Source: Pseudomonadaceae bacterium
Lineage (GTDB): Bacteria; Pseudomonadota; Alphaproteobacteria; UBA2136; UBA6156
DNA length: 19,507 bases
Direction: 5' to 3'
Assembly: GCA_947464215.1 (NCBI GenBank)
Contig: CANHVX010000006.1
Coordinates: forward strand, 1-19,507
In this document: positions 1 through 6,248 of the stretch, piece after piece
Layout: every line of letters starts with the position of its first letter
How positions within the stretch are numbered: position 1 is the stretch's first letter
Made by a program: the position numbers and the translations under genes
The notes under the pieces: model-generated
Databases searched by the model: none
What the model saw: only the letters and a program-made list of their open reading frames with translations
What the model was told of the DNA's origin: nothing

Positions 1-626
1 CAAATGTCGGTGCTGCGCGCGGCTTGTAATATAATGTCGCCGGTTTGCGCCAGCACGGCATCGCCATCGGCGTGGCCAAAGGTGTCATTCAGGCGCTTGA
101 AGTGGTCAATATCCATCAGCACCAGGGCCACAGGCCTGCCGAAGCGGGCTTGGCGGTTAAGTTCGTCATCCATGAGTCGCGCGAAGGTGGTTTTGTCGTA
201 AAGGCCGGTGAGGCCATCGCGGCTGGCCACGGTGGCCATGGCCATAAATTTTTGCTCTTCAATCAGCCCGGCGCCGCGCAGCAGGCCACTTACGTTCACC
301 AGAAAGTCATGTGCCGCCAGCGTAATGCCAGGGTCGCGGCCCAGTTGCTTCAGCAGCTTGGCGCGGTGGTCACCAATGTCTGCCCATAATATTTTGGCTT
401 GTTTGGTGGGGAAGCTTTTATGCGTCAGCGCGTAGAGCATGTCGGCAAACAGGCCTTCACCGCGCTCGTGGCGCAGTTTTTCCACCACATGTTGTTCGCG
501 GGCGTTGAGCTCGCGTTCACCGGCCAGGGCCATCACCAGGCGCAGGTCCAGCACGGTGCGGCGGTTCAGTTCGGCCAGCAGGTCAGAGTGCGGGGCGTCA
601 GACGTGCTGGGTGTGGGGGTGTTCAT
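1..626 (-). CDS. GGDEF-domain protein, probable diguanylate cyclase (C-terminus beyond window edge)
   Basis: This minus-strand gene starts at ATG 624-626 and is still open at base 1, so about 208 residues are visible. Residues 1 to about 130 are a mostly helical N-terminal region I do not recognise; no membrane segment or signal peptide is visible. From about residue 137 the start of a GGDEF domain is clear: DGLTGLYDKTTF, then MDIDHFKRLNDTFGHADGD (about 171-189). It includes the metal-binding Asp172 of the DxDxFK motif and the GTP-binding Asn/Asp of that stretch. GGDEF proteins join two GTP into cyclic-di-GMP, but the signature loop itself lies outside the window, so catalytic competence cannot be judged. 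It follows the EAL gene by 48 bp on the same strand. No Shine-Dalgarno sequence precedes the ATG. A TATACT at 635-640 (minus strand) could be a -10 element, which would give a nearly leaderless mRNA. Confidence 0.9.
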   Translation of the reverse strand, partial: MNTPTPSTSDAPHSDLLAELNRRTVLDLRLVMALAGERELNAREQHVVEKLRHERGEGLFADMLYALTHKSFPTKQAKILWADIGDHRAKLLKQLGRDPGITLAAHDFLVNVSGLLRGAGLIEEQKFMAMATVASRDGLTGLYDKTTFARLMDDELNRQARFGRPVALVLMDIDHFKRLNDTFGHADGDAVLAQTGDIILQAARSTDI

Positions 627-674
627 AGGCCGATAGTATACGTCTCAGCGCGCGCTGTCATCAGGCACACGGGC

Positions 675-2693
675 TTACATTTTGGCATTGAGGGGGATCA
701 TCGTCATCTGGGGTTGGGGTCTGTTCAGGCCATACCCTTGCAGATACGTAGCGCCGGCGCGGCGCACAAAGGTTTCCATGGCTTTGTCTTCCACTTTTTC
801 CATGATGATGGGCAGCTTCACTTTTTGTGCTGTCATACAGAGCTGCACCATTTCTTTTTTCACGGCCGGTGTTTTGCTGAGGCGCGTGCAGTCAATTTTC
901 ACAAAGTCCAACCCGAGCGATTTGGTCGCTTCCACCATAATGGGCCCGCCGCCAAAATAGTCCACGGCCACGCGGGCGCCTTGGCGTTGCAGGGCTTTTA
1001 GCAGTTGCAGGGCGGAAGGGTCGCGCACAATTTCCTGGCTGCGCACTTCTAAAATGATATGCCGCAGCACATCGGGCCCGCGGCTCACCAAGTGGCGTAA
1101 GTAGTCAAGGTCATCCAGGCTGTTGCCAGAAACGTTCAGGCTCAGAGGCGTGGGCGGCTGCTTAAAGGCCGAGCAGTGCTGCTCAATCACATGGCGGAAG
1201 ACGGCGGCATCCAGCTGCGATTCGCCACCCAGTTGGGGCAGCAACGGCATAAATTCGCCGGGCATGATAGTGCCAATGTCATCTTTCAGCCGCGCCAGCA
1301 CTTCGTGGGCGAACACAGCACCCGAGGTCGTCTCGTAAATGGCCTGATAGCTCAGCTCAAGCATATTCATGGTCAGGCAGCGCTGCACGCGTTCCAGCAG
1401 GTCTTTTTGTTTTTCTTCATCAGAGGGTCCTGATGTGTCAGGTTTAGGGGGCGGCGTAGGGGTGGCAGAAGGCGCAGGGCTGGCAGCGGCGTCGCGGGCA
1501 TGGCGGGGCCCGGTGTCGGCGGCAGAAGCCGAAGATGGCGCGGCGCTAGGTTCGGTGGCATCGGGGGTGCCAAGGGTTTTGGCGGCCATCATGCCAGCCG
1601 AAGGCGAAGCTTTGCGTAGGTTGCTTAAGTCATCGGGGTCGGCGGGGGCCTGGCGCCGCAGTTTGGCTTGCAGGGCCAGGCGGGCTTGGAAGTCGGCGGG
1701 GTTGAAGGTTCCCGGGCCCTGCACCAGGGGGTCATCACGCGCGTCGGCGTCTTTGGCTTTGGCGGAAGGGAGCAGGGCCCGTAAGCGCTGGCGAAAGGGT
1801 GCAAGGGTGGCGGCGGTGCGGCGGTGCAGCGGCGCCATATAATTCCACAGCACGGCGGCCGAGGCACACAACGCCCACAGGAAAACAAGCGTTTTGGCCA
1901 AGGTCCCGGCATTTGGTTCGCCCGTGGCATCTATGGTGAAGGCGGTTTTTGGCCAGTTGGGGGCGTTTATGCGGCCTTGCGGGGCGCTGCCAAGCGGCGG
2001 GGTCAGGCTATCCAGCGGGGCCAGCTTGGTTTTCAGGGCGGGGGTCCAGCGGGCGGTGCCGGCGGTGTGGGGCAGTTCCAGGGCCAAGCGGGTGGGGGCT
2101 AGGCTGCCAAGGCTTGCGGCGGGGAAGCGGGCTTCCATGCTGCGTATCGTTACGGCGCGCACGGCATAGAGCGCCGAAGACGGGCTGCTTGGGATACGCC
2201 GGGCATAATAGAGCACACCGCTGCGCATGCCGGCGGCAACCAGAATCATGGGGGGGCCTTTCAGCCGCTGCAAACGGGCCAGAACGTCGGCCGGGAGCTG
2301 GGCCGCGCCGGGGGGGCGCAGGGTAAAGCCGTCCACCATGTTGATGAGGCTCAGATTAGGTTCGCCCACGGTGTAGGCGGCATTGGTAAGGGCGCGCAGG
2401 GTGGCGGGGGCGGCCATGCCCATGGGCAGTTCAAGGGCATCTTTTAAGGTGCGGTCTTCGCCCAGCACATCCAGGGGGCGGAAGGGGTCGGCCAGCCAGG
2501 GTTTAAGGCTGGGCAGTGCGTCGGCCAGTTCTTTTTGCAGGGCCAGGGCGGTGCGGTTGCGGGCCCATACATCCAGGGTGCCATAGGCAAAGGCGGCAAT
2601 GCCCCATATCAGCAGCAGGCTGCAGGCTTGCACCAGCAGCACCTGCCAGTGGGCGCGGAGATACTGCATTGCGTGCGCGAACAAAGGTTTCAC
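675..2693 (-). CDS. Membrane-anchored EAL-domain protein, probably with impaired phosphodiesterase site
   Basis: The protein has 672 residues from a GTG start at 2691-2693; an ATG at 2669 (MQYLRAHWQ) is an alternative start that keeps the first membrane helix. Layout: membrane helix at about 18-38, presumed periplasmic sensor region about 39-263, second helix about 264-287, Ala/Pro/Ser-rich cytoplasmic linker about 380-432, and an EAL domain about 435-672. EAL domains hydrolyse cyclic-di-GMP or act as its receptors. Conserved positions visible are Glu464 (in EVL instead of EAL), Asn520 (LSLNVSG), Glu549 (ILEV), Asp578, Lys599 (FVKID), Glu632 (MEKVE) and Gln652 (LQGYGL). The DDFGTG motif reads DYFGGG, so the second metal-binding Asp is Tyr579. 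This suggests weak or absent hydrolysis and a possible sensor or effector role. It lies 64 bp after bolA and 48 bp before the GGDEF gene, on the same strand. Confidence 0.9.
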   Translation of the reverse strand: MKPLFAHAMQYLRAHWQVLLVQACSLLLIWGIAAFAYGTLDVWARNRTALALQKELADALPSLKPWLADPFRPLDVLGEDRTLKDALELPMGMAAPATLRALTNAAYTVGEPNLSLINMVDGFTLRPPGAAQLPADVLARLQRLKGPPMILVAAGMRSGVLYYARRIPSSPSSALYAVRAVTIRSMEARFPAASLGSLAPTRLALELPHTAGTARWTPALKTKLAPLDSLTPPLGSAPQGRINAPNWPKTAFTIDATGEPNAGTLAKTLVFLWALCASAAVLWNYMAPLHRRTAATLAPFRQRLRALLPSAKAKDADARDDPLVQGPGTFNPADFQARLALQAKLRRQAPADPDDLSNLRKASPSAGMMAAKTLGTPDATEPSAAPSSASAADTGPRHARDAAASPAPSATPTPPPKPDTSGPSDEEKQKDLLERVQRCLTMNMLELSYQAIYETTSGAVFAHEVLARLKDDIGTIMPGEFMPLLPQLGGESQLDAAVFRHVIEQHCSAFKQPPTPLSLNVSGNSLDDLDYLRHLVSRGPDVLRHIILEVRSQEIVRDPSALQLLKALQRQGARVAVDYFGGGPIMVEATKSLGLDFVKIDCTRLSKTPAVKKEMVQLCMTAQKVKLPIIMEKVEDKAMETFVRRAGATYLQGYGLNRPQPQMTMIPLNAKM

Positions 2694-2757
2694 CCCGCCA
2701 CGATACTCAAAAGCCCGGGGCGTGTCTCGCCAACTGTCTGTTATGTGGGCGCAATTC

Positions 2758-3054
2758 TCATGAAGCCGAGGGTGCAGGCTCCAGCTTCAGGGTCAGGGCA
2801 TGGATACGCCCGTGGCGCCAGGGTTCGGCCAATGCGGCATGCACCAGGCGGTGGCGTTGGGGGCGGGTAAGGGCGGCAAAGCCGTCCCATACAATATGAA
2901 CTTTAAAGTGCCCACCCCCATGGCCCACAGCGGCGTTGTGCCCGGCATGCAGGTGGGTGTCGTCGCGCACCGTTATGGTGGCGTGGGGGAAGGCGCCAAG
3001 CAGCATCTCGCGCAAGGCGGTTGCCGAGAGGGGTGGGTTTGGGGCATAAGCCAT
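2758..3054 (-). CDS. bolA: BolA family protein
   Basis: This 98-residue protein has the BolA/IbaG core: HLHAGHNAAVGHGGGHFKV (about 34-52), then WDGFAALTRPQRHRLVHAAL, the helix-turn segment with the conserved R-HR-V pattern, and a C-terminal strand IHALTLKLEP. BolA proteins bind Fe-S clusters with monothiol glutaredoxins through the conserved His residues. In enterobacteria BolA also acts as a transcriptional regulator of morphology, motility and cyclic-di-GMP levels. The start at 3052-3054 is 2 bp from the divergent exonuclease III start. No Shine-Dalgarno sequence precedes it, and a TTGACG-N17-TACAAA promoter ends 5 nt upstream of the ATG, so the message is probably leaderless. The EAL and GGDEF genes follow on the same strand. 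The family assignment is firm; whether this is the BolA1 or the IbaG subtype is not settled. Confidence 0.92.
   Translation of the reverse strand: MAYAPNPPLSATALREMLLGAFPHATITVRDDTHLHAGHNAAVGHGGGHFKVHIVWDGFAALTRPQRHRLVHAALAEPWRHGRIHALTLKLEPAPSAS
3021..3050 (+). promoter_or_regulatory. Predicted promoter of the exonuclease III gene
   Basis: TTGCCG (3021-3026) and CATAAG (3045-3050) are separated by 18 bases. The -10 element ends 6 nt before the ATG at 3057, again predicting a leaderless or nearly leaderless message. The promoter lies within the first codons of bolA. The elements are four-of-six matches, so the call is tentative. Confidence 0.4.
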
Positions 3055-3056
3055 AC

Positions 3057-3842
3057 ATGTTTGTAAAAATTGCCAGCTGGAACGTCAACAGTTTGCGCAC
3101 ACGTTTGTCGCATGTGCGTGCCTGGTGGGCAGAAAACAGCCCCGACGTGCTCTGTCTGCAGGAAACCAAGGTGGAAGACGCGCTGTTTCCGGCCGAGCAG
3201 CTGGCCGATATCGCCCCCCACATGGCCGTGTTTGGGCAGAAGAGCTACAATGGCGTGGCCATATTAAGCCGCCATCCGTTGTCGGGGGTGGAAAAGGGCT
3301 TTAGCGCCACGGGTTACGCGGCGCGGGGGCAGGCGCGGTTGGTGCGGGCGCAGGTGCTGGGGGTTACGGTGGCCAGCGTGTATGTCCCCAATGGCGAAGC
3401 GCTGGGCAGCGAGAAGTTTGCCTTCAAGGAAGAGTTTTATCATCAGCTGGGCGCCGAAATGCAGGCCGTTATCGCCCAGAACCCCAAAGTGGCGTTGCTG
3501 GGCGACTTCAACATCGCCGCCGACGAACGCGACGTCGCCAACCCCGCCCGCGCGGTGAAGGATGTGCTGTTTACGCCCGCCGAGCAGGGGTGGCTGCGGG
3601 CTCTGCAAACCGAAACAGGGCTCACCGACGCCCTGCGGCTGCACAATGCCGAGGCTGGGCAGTATACCTGGTGGGATTACCGCACCTACGGCCGCAACCC
3701 GCAGAGCGGCATGCGGATCGATTATGCCTTTGCCAGCCGGGCCCTGGCGCCGCAGGTGCACAGCGTGGCGCATGGGGGGGCCGAAAGGGCCAAACCCCAA
3801 CCGTCCGACCACGTGCCGGTGGTGCTTACGCTCGCGCTGTAG
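3057..3842 (+). CDS. xthA: Exodeoxyribonuclease III / class II AP endonuclease
   Basis: The protein has 261 residues from ATG 3057. The reading frame extends back to a TTG at 3021, but MFVKIASWNVNSLR matches the usual family start. It belongs to the exonuclease/endonuclease/phosphatase fold that cuts DNA 5' of abasic sites and degrades 3' ends in base-excision repair. Visible motifs in order: SWNVNSLR (metal/phosphate Asn), LCLQETKVED (metal-binding Glu), SVYVPNGE (catalytic Tyr region), LLGDFNIAADERDV (catalytic Asp and Asn), WWDYRTYGRNPQSGMRIDY, and the C-terminal SDHVPVV with the catalytic Asp-His pair. Length and motif order fit the ExoIII/ExoA group. It is divergent from bolA with starts 2 bp apart and convergent with rpmG. 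No Shine-Dalgarno sequence is evident before the chosen start. Confidence 0.93.
   Translation: MFVKIASWNVNSLRTRLSHVRAWWAENSPDVLCLQETKVEDALFPAEQLADIAPHMAVFGQKSYNGVAILSRHPLSGVEKGFSATGYAARGQARLVRAQVLGVTVASVYVPNGEALGSEKFAFKEEFYHQLGAEMQAVIAQNPKVALLGDFNIAADERDVANPARAVKDVLFTPAEQGWLRALQTETGLTDALRLHNAEAGQYTWWDYRTYGRNPQSGMRIDYAFASRALAPQVHSVAHGGAERAKPQPSDHVPVVLTLAL
3060..3088 (-). promoter_or_regulatory. Predicted sigma70-type promoter of bolA
   Basis: On the minus strand TTGACG (3083-3088) and TACAAA (3060-3065) are separated by exactly 17 bases. The expected start of transcription falls on or next to the A of the bolA ATG at 3054, giving a leaderless message. The whole promoter lies inside the first codons of the exonuclease III gene. 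Confidence 0.55.
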
Positions 3843-3855
3843 GGGGGCATGGCCC

Positions 3856-3881
3856 AAAAAAAGCCGCCCGGAAAGGGCGGC
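3856..3881 (-). terminator. Intrinsic terminator of rpmG
   Basis: A perfect 7-bp stem, GCCGCCC (3863-3869) with GGGCGGC (3875-3881) and a 5-nt loop, is followed on the minus strand by seven T residues (3856-3862). It starts 17 nt after the rpmG stop codon. On the plus strand the same hairpin could also block read-through from the exonuclease gene, but no T tract follows it in that direction. Confidence 0.85.
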
Positions 3882-3897
3882 AATAAACCATAGAAAC

Positions 3898-4098
3898 CTA
3901 GCTTTTCAGCTTTTCTTCCTTAAACAAAACGTGTTTGCGCACAACGGGGTCATACTTGCGGAATTCCAGTTTGTCTGGGGTGTTCAGGCTGCGCGGGTTG
4001 CGCTTGGTCACATAGTAATAGCCGGTTTTAGAGCCGTCGGCTTTGGTTGCTGTCGAAACCAGCTTGATGAACATACCGTTCCCACCTTTTTTGGCCAT
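3898..4098 (-). CDS. rpmG: 50S ribosomal protein L33
   Basis: The protein has 66 residues, starting MAKKGGNGMFIKLVSTA. The frame extends 13 codons upstream, but an AAAGGAG ribosome binding site about 9 nt before the ATG at 4098 fixes this start. The L33 core is plain: YYYVTKRNPRS, LEFRKYDPVVRKHVLFKE. L33 is a small basic protein near the E site of the large subunit. There are no CxxC pairs, so this is the zinc-independent form. It is about ten residues longer than the common alphaproteobacterial version, with extra residues at the N-terminus and in the ATKADGSK turn. It is a single-gene unit with its own promoter (4164-4192) and terminator (3856-3881). Confidence 0.95.
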   Translation of the reverse strand: MAKKGGNGMFIKLVSTATKADGSKTGYYYVTKRNPRSLNTPDKLEFRKYDPVVRKHVLFKEEKLKS

Positions 4099-4163
4099 AG
4101 CGGGGGCTCCTTTAGTCTCCGTTGGGGGGCTGGGCACTCCATGCGCCCTGCCATATGTGGCAC

Positions 4164-4192
4164 GTCGTAGCGAATATGGCTCCCGCTGTCAA
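4164..4192 (-). promoter_or_regulatory. Predicted sigma70-type promoter of rpmG
   Basis: On the minus strand a perfect TTGACA (4187-4192) is followed after 17 bases by TACGAC (4164-4169). The transcript would carry a leader of about 60 nt before the rpmG ATG. The -35 box directly abuts an inverted repeat at 4193-4215. Confidence 0.7.
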
Positions 4193-4215
4193 GCGCCAAA
4201 CGCGGGTTTTGGCGC
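4193..4215 (-). terminator. Inverted repeat after the upstream membrane-protein gene, possible terminator
   Basis: A perfect 8-bp stem, GCGCCAAA (4193-4200) with TTTGGCGC (4208-4215) and a 7-nt loop, lies 1 bp past the stop codon of the 4217-6238 gene and touches the rpmG -35 box. There is no T tract, so it is either a weak terminator or mRNA 3' end, or a binding site beside the rpmG promoter. Confidence 0.4.
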
Positions 4216-4216
4216 G

Positions 4217-6238
4217 TTACGCGCGTTTTAGGTTAAGCGCAACCACCCCGCAGGCGCCACATAAGGCCACAATCAGGCCAAGGGCTTGGCTCCAGTTGGA
4301 AGAAAAGATAACAATCGCCACCACGCCGCCCAGCAGGCCTACGGGCAGCAGGGCCAGGGCGGCAAGGCCGTTGGGGTTAGCGAAGTCGGTGGGTTTGTCT
4401 TTTAGCTTTTCGGGTATTTTTTTCATCGCTTCGGTGTAGGCGCGGCGTTGGTTGGGCATCAGGCCATAGGCGGGGTCATCCAGCAGGCGGGCGGCCCCTT
4501 CAAAGGCGGTTGCGGCTTCAAACAGGTTGGCAAAGGCGCCCCGGCGGGCGGTTTCGGCAATAATTTCACTGGGCAGAATGGCGCTGATGATAGGGTCGCG
4601 CCAGCGCCGGTAGAAGTGCGAGAAGGGGGTAAGGCTGGGGGCAAAGCGGCTGCGGGGCTGGTTGCTGCCGGTGGCGGTGGCCAGCAGGTGTTCCAGTTGC
4701 CAGCGGGCCATCCAGGGGCGTATGTCGTCCCACACGGCGGCTTGGATACGGGCCTGTTCTTCAATTTTAAGGGTGTCCAGAAGCTTGTCCAGCATGGGCA
4801 ACAGGTTGTCGTCGTGCACGGCATCGGTGGCGGGCAGCAGGAAGGGTTGGCGGCGGTCTTTGTAGGGTGTTATGGCGGAAATCCAGCAGTTCCAGTAGGA
4901 AATCTGGGGGAAGTCCAGCAGTGCGCGCAGCTCGTTGTCGGGGAAGACGCCATCGCGCCACAGGTTGGCATCCAGCGCGGTCATGGCCAGAATTTGGTCA
5001 AAGGTGGGGGTGGGGGCAATCGCGAGCAGGGTGTTCATCCAGCGCAGGCGCAGCGCCCAGGGGAGTGGGCTTTGGCGGGCGGGTAATTTTTGGGCGCTGG
5101 CGCGTATGTCGGTGTAATGGAGCAAGGCCAGCTTGAAGTGTTTTTCCAGGGTTTCAAATTCAGAAATAGGCACTTTGCTGGCGCCGGCCAGCCCCACCAT
5201 CATGGTGCGGAACCACGCCAGATAGAGCATGCCGCCGCCGGGTATCAGGGTGGCCAGTTCCACCAGATGGTGGCGTTCGTAGTCGCTCCACAGGTCGGCG
5301 GGGATGGTGGAGAGGATAGCCCAGGCGCGCAGATAGATCCCGCGGTCGGCCAGCAGGAAGTCTTTGTTGGTTTGGATGGTATAGGTAGAAAGCAGGCCCG
5401 AATCGCGGAGCAATTCCAACGCGCGCTCGGCGCTGAAGGCGCGTTCATTAATAATGGCGAGATAGCAGTAGAAGTTCAGGCGTGTCGGTTTGGCGCTTTC
5501 GCTGTGTATCATGCTGCGCTGGCCATATTCGCGGGCTTCGGGCAGGGCGGTGGGGTGGCCGTTGGCGGCTTGGTAATAGAGAATTTGGCTCAGGCAGGTC
5601 AGCAGGGTATGGTTGTGGGGGTCGTTGTTCGCACCAATTTTCAAAATGGTGATGCAGTCGGTCACGCGCTCTTCAAAAAAGGCCTGCACAGCCTGTTTAA
5701 GCTTATTGACCGAGCCGCTGTTGGCGCCGCCGCGCTGGGTTTGTTCGTCAATCATAACCACCAGTTCATGGTGTAAAAAATCATAAAGCGCAGCGGCTGG
5801 CCCTGTCAGATGCGAGTCAACCGAGGGGACAAGGTTTTGGTGTTGGGCCCAGGTGTCAAGCAGGGGGCGCAGAAGGGGGCTTACAATGTGCGTGCCATTG
5901 AGAACCGACGAGAGAGAAGGCAACGCAGGGAGGGGTGTAGACGTTGGGTTGGGCAGGCCGGGGGCCGTGGGCGGGTTGCCGGCGGGTGTTGCGGGTGGGC
6001 TGTCGGGGGTGGGTGTCGGCAGATGCGGGGGGTGCAGCCGGTACATGTCGTGGTGGATATGGGCCAGCACCATGTCACAAAACGCGCGCACGTCATCGGC
6101 CAGGGTTAGGCTGCGCAGGGCTTTGCCGTCCAGGGTTTGTTCGGCTTCCATGGTTTCCATGCGCTGGATACGGCGCGTATCTTGTTGGGCCACCAGCTGT
6201 TCGCGCAGCGTTTTCAGGTTGTGCAGAATATGCTTCAT
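4217..6238 (-). CDS. Unknown 673-residue helical protein with two C-terminal membrane helices
   Basis: I do not recognise this family. The N-terminal 60 residues are charged and helical. About residues 75-115 form a Pro/Thr-rich, probably disordered segment. The centre is helical, and residues about 190-300 have a TPR-like look (alternating Leu/Ala-rich helices, for example RLNFYCYLAIINERAF). The C-terminus ends in two hydrophobic helices, GLAALALLPVGLLGGVVAIV and QALGLIVALCGACGVVALNL, then LKRA. There is no signal peptide, so the bulk is probably cytoplasmic and anchored by a C-terminal hairpin. The gene starts 10 bp after the stop of the DsbA-like gene with only a weak ribosome binding site, so translation is probably coupled. 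The central helices could be a protein-binding scaffold, but that is inference. The reading frame is long and uninterrupted. Confidence 0.8.
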   Translation of the reverse strand: MKHILHNLKTLREQLVAQQDTRRIQRMETMEAEQTLDGKALRSLTLADDVRAFCDMVLAHIHHDMYRLHPPHLPTPTPDSPPATPAGNPPTAPGLPNPTSTPLPALPSLSSVLNGTHIVSPLLRPLLDTWAQHQNLVPSVDSHLTGPAAALYDFLHHELVVMIDEQTQRGGANSGSVNKLKQAVQAFFEERVTDCITILKIGANNDPHNHTLLTCLSQILYYQAANGHPTALPEAREYGQRSMIHSESAKPTRLNFYCYLAIINERAFSAERALELLRDSGLLSTYTIQTNKDFLLADRGIYLRAWAILSTIPADLWSDYERHHLVELATLIPGGGMLYLAWFRTMMVGLAGASKVPISEFETLEKHFKLALLHYTDIRASAQKLPARQSPLPWALRLRWMNTLLAIAPTPTFDQILAMTALDANLWRDGVFPDNELRALLDFPQISYWNCWISAITPYKDRRQPFLLPATDAVHDDNLLPMLDKLLDTLKIEEQARIQAAVWDDIRPWMARWQLEHLLATATGSNQPRSRFAPSLTPFSHFYRRWRDPIISAILPSEIIAETARRGAFANLFEAATAFEGAARLLDDPAYGLMPNQRRAYTEAMKKIPEKLKDKPTDFANPNGLAALALLPVGLLGGVVAIVIFSSNWSQALGLIVALCGACGVVALNLKRA

Positions 6239-6248
6239 GGGGTGGCGG

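Noticed and set aside
3021..3056. Upstream TTG start adding 12 residues to exonuclease III
   Set aside because: The added residues (PRGVGLGHKPY) overlap bolA and match nothing in the family, whose members begin right at the K-I-x-(S/T)-W-N motif.
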